From NZ13-RE01 sp964612975 (GTDB taxonomy: Bacteria > Dictyoglomota > Dictyoglomia > Dictyoglomales > Dictyoglomaceae): 64,000 nt of DNA. A program made the translations under genes and the position numbers. The notes under the pieces were generated by a model, which did not search any database, was not told where the DNA came from, and saw only the letters and a list, made by a program, of their open reading frames with translations. Every line of letters begins with the position of its first letter. Position 1 is the first letter of the stretch. Positions 17,028 to 24,203 of this stretch are shown in pieces. Location of the stretch: the NCBI GenBank assembly GCA_964612975.1, contig CAZTGC010000002.1, positions 62,001 through 126,000 on the forward strand. The letters are read 5' to 3'.

Positions 17028-17399
17028 TTGAGAGGTTTTAGAGGAGAAATGTACGGAAAGGGTATGGGGCTTGCTCCAGGTTTTTGGTTTAGGGCTTTTG
17101 TCCTTTCTTCTCTAAAGAAGAGAGAGTTTTATGGATATGAGCTTCTTAATATGATTGATGAATATTTTCCAGGATTTTGTTTTTGTAAAGGCCCTTCTGG
17201 AATGGGAACAGGATATAGGATTTTAAGAATGCTTGAAATGGAAGGTCTTATTAAATCTCGTTGGGAAACAGGAGAGGGCCCTGCCAAGAGAATTTATTCT
17301 ATTACTCCTGAAGGTGAGAGGTTTTGGGAAGAACTTATGAACTATATTAAAGGTATAAGAGAAAGCATAGATAAATTTATAGATTTTTTAGAAAGATAA
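17028..17399 (+). CDS. PadR family transcriptional regulator with a CxC motif
   Basis: A 123-residue PadR winged-helix protein. SSLKKREFYGYELL is the usual helix 1-2 region, GTGYRILRMLEMEGLI the recognition helix and RIYSITPEGERFWEEL the wing; a short C-terminal helix allows dimerisation. Unusually, PGFCFCKGPSG in the helix-turn-helix holds Cys51-x-Cys53, which could bind metal or sense redox state. TTG at 17028 is used because GAGGTGA lies 7 bases upstream. A perfect dyad covers its promoter. The gene is intact, whereas every gene for the next 2.7 kb is broken. Confidence 0.87.
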   Translation: MRGFRGEMYGKGMGLAPGFWFRAFVLSSLKKREFYGYELLNMIDEYFPGFCFCKGPSGMGTGYRILRMLEMEGLIKSRWETGEGPAKRIYSITPEGERFWEELMNYIKGIRESIDKFIDFLER

Positions 17400-17412
17400 G
17401 GAGGCGTAAAAG

Positions 17413-17634
17413 ATGAGATGGTGAAGAGATTTTAGATGGGGATTTGGAGGTTTAGGTGCTCCTTGGTGTCCTTGGTCTTACTGGAGAGGTAGAAGATCTT
17501 GGTGGAAAAGAATGAGATATTTTCAGTACTCTGGGATTACTAAGGAAGAGGAGAAGGATTTTCTAGAAGATTTGAAGAAGGATCTTGAGGCAGAACTTGA
17601 GGATATAAAGAAACGTCTAGAAGAGCTTAAGTAG
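17413..17634 (+). pseudogene. DUF5320-like small Trp/Gly-rich protein with in-frame TGA at codon 4
   Basis: AAGGAGG precedes ATG AGA TGG TGA at 17413; reading through the TGA (17422-17424) gives about 74 codons. The body is Trp/Gly/Arg-rich (WGFGGLGAPWCPW) and ends in an acidic coiled helix (KDLEAELEDIKKRLEELK) like the C-terminus of DUF5320 proteins, which usually sit with PadR regulators and NifX/Mrp genes. No other start codon follows the TGA before the conserved part. One substitution explains the loss, the mildest lesion in this cluster. The function of the family is not known. Confidence 0.65.
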
Positions 17635-17642
17635 GTTTTTTG

Positions 17643-17668
17643 AGGAGGGAGAAGTTTTTTTCCCTCCT
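17643..17668 (+). other. Hairpin after the DUF5320-like gene
   Basis: AGGAGGGA pairs with TCCCTCCT around a 10-base loop containing the T run. No T tract follows the right arm, so it may be a decayed terminator rather than an active one. Confidence 0.35.
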
Positions 17669-17705
17669 GTCCTTGGGCTTAAAAGATTTAGGAAATTTTT
17701 AGAAA

Positions 17706-18169
17706 ATGGATATAGGGAATATTTATCTTATGATTGCGTTAGTTTTACCTTTCCTTTCTAAGGGATAAAGATAAAACAAGAAAAATTCTAAAAGTAGTGT
17801 ATGAAATAACTCTAACTGTCTTTTCAGTGTTCTTTGTGATTTTTATACTTATGGGTGTTGGTCTGTATTAGTTTCTAAAGAAACTATTGCTTAATGGCTT
17901 GGATCAGGAAGTGGGATAATTGGAGTATTAATTGGGAACTTGTAGAAACCTTTGCCTTAGTTCAACCTGCAGCGGTTTTTTCTCTTTTAGGTATGCTTTT
18001 AGATAAAGGTATAAATTATGCAACTATATATGCCTTTATATCTTCTACTATTCTTATTGGAGTATCTATACTTCCAGCAGAAATAAAATTCTTTGGAAAG
18101 AAAGTCTCAATTATAAGAAATCGACTTATTTTTTGTTATTTTTATTTACTTTTCAAATTTCTTTCTTAA
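17706..18169 (+). pseudogene. Broken permease (PF03773/ArsP-like family), first gene
   Basis: Joined across frames, the plus strand encodes membrane segments in the order of DUF318/PF03773 permeases. From ATG 17706 it reads LMIALVLPFLSKG and ends at TAA; a second frame carries RKILKVVYEITLTVFSVFF, a third LVSKETIA*WLGSGSGIIG, and a last frame VETFALVQPAAVFSLLGMLL to EIKFFGKKVSIIRN. At least three frameshifts and several TAA/TAG stops are needed to read it. The family includes ArsP (organoarsenical efflux) and uncharacterised metal-linked permeases. The family call rests on motif order read by eye and is moderate. Confidence 0.6.
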
Positions 18170-18187
18170 TGTAGGAGACATAGAAAT

Positions 18188-18824
18188 ATGAAAAGGATAT
18201 ATAAAGAAGCTTTGACATATATTTTGATTGGACTTACCCTATTACTTTTAGCTTTTTTCCCTCCTCTAAAGTTTTAGAGTTTGGTAAATTAGCTTATAAT
18301 GCTCTCCTTCAATTAGTTAAAATAATAATTGCTGTTTTCTTCTTTATTGATTTATTGCAAATATGGTCAAGTTCTGAAACTTTTTCCAAGATTATGGAAA
18401 AGGAAACAGGATGGATTAAATACCTTATTGCTTTTACAGTTCCATATTTATAGTTAGGATCGCTTTTTACTATATTTCTTCTTCTTTCTATCTTATTAGA
18501 AAGAAGAGCATCGATAGGTGCAATTTTAGCCTTTATTGCAGCTTGAAGGAGTAAAGCACCATTAATTCCTTTAGAGGTTCATTTTTTAGGGTTAAATTTT
18601 CCATCCTTAGAGCAATTTTAATCACACCTGTCACTTTGATACTTGGTATAGTGGGTGAATTAATTCTTGAAGCTTGGGAGAAAAGAGATATTAAAGTAAG
18701 AGAGGTGGTAGAAGAAATTTTAGAAGATGAGAGCAAAACAGAAGAAGTTGAGGAGGAAATTACTAAAGAATTAATAGATGATGAAAAATTTAATAATGGG
18801 TTCAATACTATTAGTTTTTACTAA
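18188..18824 (+). pseudogene. Broken integral membrane protein, second permease-like gene
   Basis: ATG 18188 has a TAGGAGA ribosome site and begins MKRIYKEALTYILIGLTLLLLAF; the frame is lost near 18275, continues as EFGKLAYNALLQLVKIIIAVFFF, meets TAG at about 18452 and TGA at about 18544, and shifts again before ILITPVTLILGIVGELILEAW and an acidic tail that ends at 18824. It resembles the second half or partner of the PF03773-type permease upstream. The acidic C-terminal tail (repeated Glu) is unusual. Two frameshifts and at least two stops make it non-functional. Confidence 0.55.
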
Positions 18825-18920
18825 GTACTTTGGCAATAAAAATTTCTTGGATTCCTTTTACTATTATAGAGGAGAAGGCTTGAAACGTATATGGATTAAT
18901 AGAGGAAAGGAGAAGGTAAA

Positions 18921-19738
18921 ATGAAAAACGAAAATTTGTGTTACAGAGGAATAAGATTGCTGAAAGAATGAAGAAGATCAAACATAAAACTATAGTTATG
19001 AGGGGAAAAGGTAATATTAGCAAAAGTACTTTTTCTGCAGATCTTTCTATTTCTTTTGCTATGGAAGGATACAAGTAGGAGTATTGGGTGCGGATATTCA
19101 ATAATATAGTGTTCCTAAGATGTTTAACATGATTTCCAAAAGGATGTATCAAAGCAACGAAGGAATAATTCTTGCGGAATACCCCTTAAGAATAAAAGTA
19201 GCTTCAGTAGGCTTTTTAGCTCAGGACGAAGATTCTCTAATAATTTGTAGAGGCCATTGAAAGCTTAGTTAATAATACAATTCTTATCATATGTAGTATG
19301 GGAAGAATTGGATTTTCTAATAGTTGATCTTCCTCCTGGCATTGGAGATGAGCCTTTGAGTATTGCTCAAGACCTTCCAAATCCCGATGGAGCTATTATT
19401 GTGACTATCCCTTCGGAAGTTTCTGAAAGAGTAGTAAGGAGATCTATAGGATTTGCTAAAGCTCTTAATCTACCAATAATTAGGAATAGAGGAAAACATG
19501 AGGGGTTTTATTTGTCCCTATTGTGGTGCAAAGATAGATATATTTGGAAGTGGTAGAGGGAAAAGAATGGTAAAGGATTTAGGGAGTTTCATTTTTAGGC
19601 AGGATTCTTTTAGATGTTAATGTAAGTGAGAATGGTGATAAAAGATTACCTTTTATTGAGGAGAAGTGAGATTCTAAGATTACTAAAGTGTTCTTAGATA
19701 TTATTGATAAAATTGAGAATTTTTTAAAAAGGAGATAA
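18921..19738 (+). pseudogene. Broken Mrp/NBP35-type iron-sulfur carrier ATPase
   Basis: From an ATG with AAAGGAG, the message reads across several frames as an Mrp protein: IAERMKKIKHKTIVMRGKG, then VPKMF, LRIKVASVGFLAQDEDS, the Walker B region LDFLIVDLPPGIGDEPLSIA, RRSIGFAKALNLPI, FICPYCGAKIDIFGSG (the CxxC dimer motif) and PFIEEK. The P-loop has mutated from GKGGVGKST to GKGNISKST. At least four frameshifts and several stops are seen. Mrp proteins carry Fe-S clusters; linkage to a NifX-like gene is a known arrangement. This is the clearest pseudogene of the cluster. Confidence 0.88.
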
Positions 19739-19743
19739 AGAAA

Positions 19744-20102
19744 ATGAAAATTGCGTTGGCTTCTAATGATGGAAGAATAATCTCTTCTCATTTTTGGTAG
19801 GACAAAGGGATTTGTAATTTTTGAAATTGAAAGTAGTAAAATAAAGGACAGAAAAATATATTTTTAATGCTTTTACAGGGCATGCAAGGGGATTACATCA
19901 CTTAGGTACTCATCACTCCAATAGCCCCTCTGCTATTATTGAAAATTTAAAGGATTGTAAGGCAGTTATCTCTTATGGGATGGGAAAAAGACTTTACGAG
20001 GATTTAACATCTCCAGGAATGGAGATTGATGTTACCAATGAGACTGATGTAGATAGAGCTGTAGAGTTTTATATTAAAGGTGAATTGAGGGATATCTCCT
20101 AA
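19744..20102 (+). pseudogene. Broken NifX/NifB-like (dinitrogenase cofactor-domain) protein
   Basis: It opens MKIALASNDGRIISSHF, typical of the iron-molybdenum cofactor-binding domain family, then loses frame in a T-run at about 19793 (reading TKGFVIFEIESSKIKDRK in the next frame), meets TAA near 19866 and resumes as NAFTGHARGLHHLGTHHSN to the end. A full protein would be near 115 residues. Such stand-alone domains are found with Mrp ATPases and PadR regulators in anaerobes; their role in organisms without nitrogenase is unclear. Two frameshifts and a stop. Confidence 0.8.
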
Positions 20103-20129
20103 ATTCTGGATTAAAAGTACTATTTTTGT

Positions 20130-20135
20130 TATACT
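20130..20135 (+). promoter_or_regulatory. Extended -10 of tldD
   Basis: TATACT at 20130 preceded by TGT gives an extended -10; no convincing -35 is seen. It is placed about 50 bases before the tldD start, after the decayed cluster, so tldDE can be expressed independently. Confidence 0.45.
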
Positions 20136-20186
20136 TTGAAATGTTAGCTAATTTAGGTAACTTATTGCAAGGAGGTAATATGAAGA

Positions 20187-21548
20187 ATGTTTGATAGGCT
20201 TCGAGAAATAATCTCAAAAGTTTCTGCTGATTACATAGATATCCGCTATGAGAAAATGCATGAGACTAAAATTATCCTTAATAAAAGGGAAATTTTTCAA
20301 CTGGGCTCAAACTCAGGAGATGGTTTTGTGGTAAGGGTTCTTAAGAATGGTGGCTTTTCTTTTATATCTTTTACAAGAATAGAAGAGGCAGAGAGAGCCT
20401 TAAAAATTGCATTGGAAAATGCGGAATTGATTTCGCAAAATTCAAAGAAAAGGGTGAAACTTGCAGGGGTGGAAGTTATAAAAGATACTTTTATCCCTTC
20501 ATTGAAGGAGGATCCAAGAAAGATTTCTATCGATGAAAAGTTGGAACTTTTAAAGCACTATAATGAAATTCCCTTGCAATTTGAAAATATAATCACAAAC
20601 ATGCAATATACAGAGGTTATAAGAGAAAAATATTTTATTAACTCGGAAGGAACAGAAATAAGAGAAGATTTAGTTACCACAGGAATAAGAGGAATGCTTA
20701 TTAGTAGAGAAGAAAATATAGTTCAAAACGTAAGGATAGGAATTGGGGGAAGTGATGGATTTTATAGACTTAGAAATCGAGAGGAGGAAGTTGAGAAAAA
20801 GACAAAGATTGTGTTAGATTTGTTGAAGGCTGAGCCAGTAAGGGGCGGATTATATAACGTAGTCTTGAATCCTGATATGGCAGGAGTTTTTACTCACGAA
20901 GCTTTTGGACATTTTTCCGAAGCAGATCTCATTGAGGATAATCCTTCTATGAGGGAGAGAATGAAAATTGGAGCAAAACTTGGGAATGATATATTAACTA
21001 TAATTGATGACCCTACAATACCCAATCAGCTTGGATTTTATAAGTATGATGATGAAGGGATTAGAGTAAGAAGGACTTATCTTTTGAAAGATGGAGTTTT
21101 AGTAGGAAGACTTCATTCAAGAAGAACATCAGCAGAATTTGGTGAGCCTGTTTCGGGACATTGTGTAGCTGAAGATTACAGGTATGCTCCCATAGTACGT
21201 ATGGGAAATATATTTATAGAACCAAAGGACAAAACTTTGGGGGAACTTTTTGAACTTTTAGGAGATGGACTATACATCTTGGATGCTAAAGGAGGACAAA
21301 CCTCAGGAGAAAATTTTACCTTTGGAGCTCAGTATGGGTTTGAAGTAAAAGGAGGCAAAATTGGAAAGATGATAAGAGATATTAATATCTCTGGTAATCT
21401 CTATCAAACTTTAAAGGACATTGTGGCTATTGGAAATGATTTTGAATTAAGCAAAACAGGTGGGTGTGGTAAAGGGCAATTAAATATTAGATCTTGCCAT
21501 GGTGGACCCCATATATTGGTAAAAAATGTAGTTATAGGAGGTGTTTAA
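20187..21548 (+). CDS. tldD: TldD family metalloprotease subunit
   Basis: A 453-residue TldD with the zinc motif HEAFGH (H237, E238, H242). TldD/TldE form a heterodimer that cuts unfolded or modified peptides through a central chamber. The C-terminal half has the expected GEPVSGHC and GGQTSGENFTFGA segments. The start is odd: AAGGAGG lies only 4 bases before ATG 20180, which opens a 4-codon frame (MKNV, TGA), while the true frame starts at ATG 20187, 11 bases from the SD and preceded in frame by a TGA. tldE follows after 3 bases. No peptide substrate gene is recognised nearby. Confidence 0.93.
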   Translation: MFDRLREIISKVSADYIDIRYEKMHETKIILNKREIFQLGSNSGDGFVVRVLKNGGFSFISFTRIEEAERALKIALENAELISQNSKKRVKLAGVEVIKDTFIPSLKEDPRKISIDEKLELLKHYNEIPLQFENIITNMQYTEVIREKYFINSEGTEIREDLVTTGIRGMLISREENIVQNVRIGIGGSDGFYRLRNREEEVEKKTKIVLDLLKAEPVRGGLYNVVLNPDMAGVFTHEAFGHFSEADLIEDNPSMRERMKIGAKLGNDILTIIDDPTIPNQLGFYKYDDEGIRVRRTYLLKDGVLVGRLHSRRTSAEFGEPVSGHCVAEDYRYAPIVRMGNIFIEPKDKTLGELFELLGDGLYILDAKGGQTSGENFTFGAQYGFEVKGGKIGKMIRDINISGNLYQTLKDIVAIGNDFELSKTGGCGKGQLNIRSCHGGPHILVKNVVIGGV

Positions 21549-21551
21549 GTA

Positions 21552-22865
21552 ATGTTAGAAAAATTGTTAGAACTTGGGGAAAAATATGCTGGTGAAGTGG
21601 AGATTTATCATATAAATTACCTTGGATCACAAGTTTCCTTTGAAAATGGAGTTTTAAAGGATATAGAAAGTTTTATTCAATCTGGAATATCATTAAGGAT
21701 TATAAAGGATGGTCTTCTTGGATTTTCCTACACTAAAAACTTGTTAGATCCTGAAGCTCTTTTAAAAAACGCTATTGATTCTTTAAAAGGTGAAATAAAA
21801 GTAGAATTTAATTTTTCTGAAAAAAAAGATCTAAAGACTCTAAATACTTATGATCCTGAGATAGAAAATCTTTCCAATACAAAAATGGTAGAGGAGGGAC
21901 AAAGAATTTCAGAGGTTCTTTCCGAAGCTACAAAGACCCAAATAAATGTGGGACTTAATAAAGTGGTTTCGGAAATTAGAATTCTTAATAGTAGAGGAGT
22001 AGATTATAACATGAAAGGTTCAGTTTATTATTGTTATACTGCTGCTATGTATCCTGGTTCCTATTCTTCTGTTATGAGAATAGTTGCAGATAAAAAGTTT
22101 AGAGAATTTTCTAAGGAAGATATAGATTATATAGCTTTTCTTTATAATAATTCTAAGAAGGAAGTAAAACCTAAGAGTGGTAGAATGAAGGTATTGTTTC
22201 TACCCAATACCATGTATGTTCTTATATGGAGATTGATTTATGGTGCTAACGGTAAAAATGTTTATGAAAAGACCACGCCTCTTATAGACAAAATTGAAGC
22301 TCAAATTTTTGACTCTTCTATAACCATATACGATGATCCTTTGGATGATTCTTTACCAGGAGCAAGATCCTTTGATGATGAGGGGGTAGAATGTAGAGCA
22401 CTACCTATAGTAGAAAAGGGAGTTCTCAAGAATTTTTATTTTGATCTCTATTATGGAAGTAAACTTAATGTAGGTTCCACTGGGCATGGCTATAAAGCTA
22501 CCGATTGGGGACAAGAGAGCATAAGGGTTAGACCCTCTCCTTCTTTGGAGCATCTCCATATGGCTCCTGGAGATAAAGATTTTTATGAGATAATTAGATC
22601 TATTGATAGGGGTATAATAGTATCTCAGGCTTTAGGAGCCCATAGTGGAAATATTCCCAATGGTGATTTCTCCATAGGTCTTTCTCCTGGAATATATGTG
22701 GAAAATGGGGAGATAATAGGGTATGTAAAGGATGCTATGGTAGCTGGAAATATTTATGAGGTTATGAAAAATGTAGTGAGTATAGAAAACAGGACCTATC
22801 TATCTGGTATGGGAGTGTTTCCTTCGGTGATTTTTGACAATGTGAGTGTGGCAGTTAAAGAATAA
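21552..22865 (+). CDS. tldE: TldE/PmbA family protein
   Basis: A 437-residue partner of TldD that lacks the HExxxH motif, as expected for the non-catalytic subunit. Family segments LPGARSFDDEGVE, GHGYKATDWGQE and GAHSGNIPNGDFSIG are present. It follows tldD by 3 bp and would be made in equal amount. After it comes an 836-bp stretch with no intact gene, so it is the last gene of this unit. Regular length and composition. Confidence 0.93.
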   Translation: MLEKLLELGEKYAGEVEIYHINYLGSQVSFENGVLKDIESFIQSGISLRIIKDGLLGFSYTKNLLDPEALLKNAIDSLKGEIKVEFNFSEKKDLKTLNTYDPEIENLSNTKMVEEGQRISEVLSEATKTQINVGLNKVVSEIRILNSRGVDYNMKGSVYYCYTAAMYPGSYSSVMRIVADKKFREFSKEDIDYIAFLYNNSKKEVKPKSGRMKVLFLPNTMYVLIWRLIYGANGKNVYEKTTPLIDKIEAQIFDSSITIYDDPLDDSLPGARSFDDEGVECRALPIVEKGVLKNFYFDLYYGSKLNVGSTGHGYKATDWGQESIRVRPSPSLEHLHMAPGDKDFYEIIRSIDRGIIVSQALGAHSGNIPNGDFSIGLSPGIYVENGEIIGYVKDAMVAGNIYEVMKNVVSIENRTYLSGMGVFPSVIFDNVSVAVKE

Positions 22866-23701
22866 ATTTTATGATCTACCAAAGATTCTCCAAAAAGTTT
22901 TTGAGTTATAATAAAATATAATTTGCTCTCTGCAGGTTTCTTCTATCTTCTTTTTGATGGCTTTTTAACCATCTCTTGGTTATCCCACAGGGAGCAAAAT
23001 TTCTAAAAAAGATGATAACATTTTAAATAATTTATAGATTTTTGTAAGAAAGTTTCTTTTAGAGTCCCAAGCTCAGCGAGTTCAGGATGCTCGTAAGAGA
23101 CTAAGAATTTTTTCATTCTCTATCTTTTCTTTATCTCTTTTCTTGGCCTTCCAAGTCTTCGTCAACTAGATAGTTTCTTGAAAAGAGATTAAGAACAATA
23201 AAATAATTCTTTTCCAGAAGAAGATAAGTAATTCTACCCTCTCAAGGGTTATTAATTTTATCTTCCTTTTTTGGGAAAATTTTTGCTAGTGTAATTTCTG
23301 TAGTAGGGGATATTGATACACCAATAGATATTAAAAAATTCCCTCAAGCAAAAGACTTCTAGATTCTTAGAGTTTTTAGTTGGAGATGGCCTTTATGCAA
23401 ATAGGGACTTCTTTTCCTTCTGCCTTGAGGATCTTTCTTTTTTTTACCTTTACCTCTGCCCTTAAAGGAATTTTACCTGGAATATTATTTGTTTTTTAAA
23501 AAATTAAAAAATTAATATCTTTATCGTTTTATTTTCTATATTTAAAATCATTTTTTTCTTTTTATAGGTTTTCTTTTCGAATTAACATATAGTTTATCAA
23601 TTTCTCCTAGGATAACTGCCATCCTAAATAGAGGTACCCTATCTATACTATAATTACATTACCTCTTCTCACAAGATTAGAGAAAAGGATTTTCATAATC
23701 A
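22866..23701. other. 836-bp region without an intact gene
   Basis: No open frame is supported. The first 120 bases hold a folded segment (see the hairpin entry). On the plus strand, short hydrophobic stretches run between stops and frameshifts, such as RVQDARKRLRIFSFSIFSLS near 23070-23130, then FLGKFFASVISVVGDIDTP near 23270-23320 and GTSFPSALRIFLFFTFTSAL near 23405-23465. They look like relics of a membrane protein gene of several hundred residues, family unknown to me. The last 200 bases are AT-rich with no feature I can name. Confidence 0.5.
22922..22996 (+). other. Possible structured RNA or decayed leader
   Basis: GCTCTCTG (22925-22932) can pair with CAGGGAGC (22988-22995) with one G-U, and the 47-base interior has ATGG/CCAT and AACCA/TGGTT pairings that exclude each other. 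It fits no riboswitch consensus I know. It may be the tldDE transcript end or the leader of the decayed gene that follows. Confidence 0.3.
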
Positions 23702-24028
23702 CTACACAATGAGTTTAAGCTTGTTTAGGAGTTCTAAAACATTTAATATATAATTTCGAACTTCAGGATAATTAAGAGAATAATAAATCATCCTTCCTTG
23801 TCTTTTTGTTTTTAGAATTTTCAGTCTTTTTAATAGAGTTAAATGTTGAGATAAATTAGGTTGTCTAACATTTAGAATTTGTAGCATTTCAGACACAGAG
23901 GAAGGATGTTCATAAAGATGGAGGATAATTTTTAATCTCAAAGGATGTGCTAAAGAATTTAATATTTCAGCTATACTTTGTAATGTTTCATCAGAAATTT
24001 CTTTTTTTAGGTTTTTATTTTCTCTCAT
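23702..24028 (-). CDS. ArsR/SmtB family regulator without cysteines
   Basis: A 108-residue winged-helix repressor. LNSLAHPLRLKIILHLYEHP leads into the HTH VRQPNLSQHLTLLKRLKILK and the wing RQGRMIYYSLNYPEVR, followed by a hydrophobic dimer helix. The ELCVCDL-type metal site is replaced by VSEMLQIL and the protein contains no cysteine at all, so it cannot be a thiolate metal or arsenite sensor. AAAGGAGG lies 7 bases before the ATG. It faces away from ffh across 175 bp; the target genes are unknown, possibly the decayed DNA downstream or itself. Confidence 0.88.
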   Translation of the reverse strand: MRENKNLKKEISDETLQSIAEILNSLAHPLRLKIILHLYEHPSSVSEMLQILNVRQPNLSQHLTLLKRLKILKTKRQGRMIYYSLNYPEVRNYILNVLELLNKLKLIV

Positions 24029-24136
24029 CCTGGCACCTCCTTTCTTTAGAATTTTTATTTTAATAATATTTTAACATAAAAAATTAAAATTGAATAAAAT
24101 AACTTAAGAGCTCCAAGGCTCTGAAGTAAAAAATGA

Positions 24137-24165
24137 TTGACAATAGCTTTAATATTGTCTATAGT
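24137..24165 (+). promoter_or_regulatory. ffh promoter with internal dyad
   Basis: TTGACA at 24137-24142, 17-base spacer and TATAGT at 24160-24165. The spacer is built from an inverted repeat, GACAATA (24139-24145) and TATTGTC (24153-24159) with a 7-base centre, a likely repressor site. The nearest regulator is the divergent ArsR-like gene 109 bases away. Confidence 0.75.
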
Positions 24166-24203
24166 ATGCTAAGTATAAAATATAAACTAAAGGAAAAATA
24201 GAT

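Noticed and set aside
17413..20102. TGA read as Trp or selenocysteine, because TGA falls where Trp might fit in two broken genes
   Set aside because: TAA and TAG stops and frameshifts occur in the same genes, TGA is the true stop of many intact neighbours (leuC, dprA, rimM, gcv-linked genes), and no SECIS-like element is apparent.
17413..20102. Sequencing error as the full explanation for the broken cluster
   Set aside because: More than ten lesions of several kinds in 2.7 kb with none in flanking genes is hard to explain by error, although single lesions (the TGA in the DUF5320-like gene) could be.
22866..23701. Repeat region or CRISPR array
   Set aside because: No regular repeats or spacers are seen here or elsewhere in the window.
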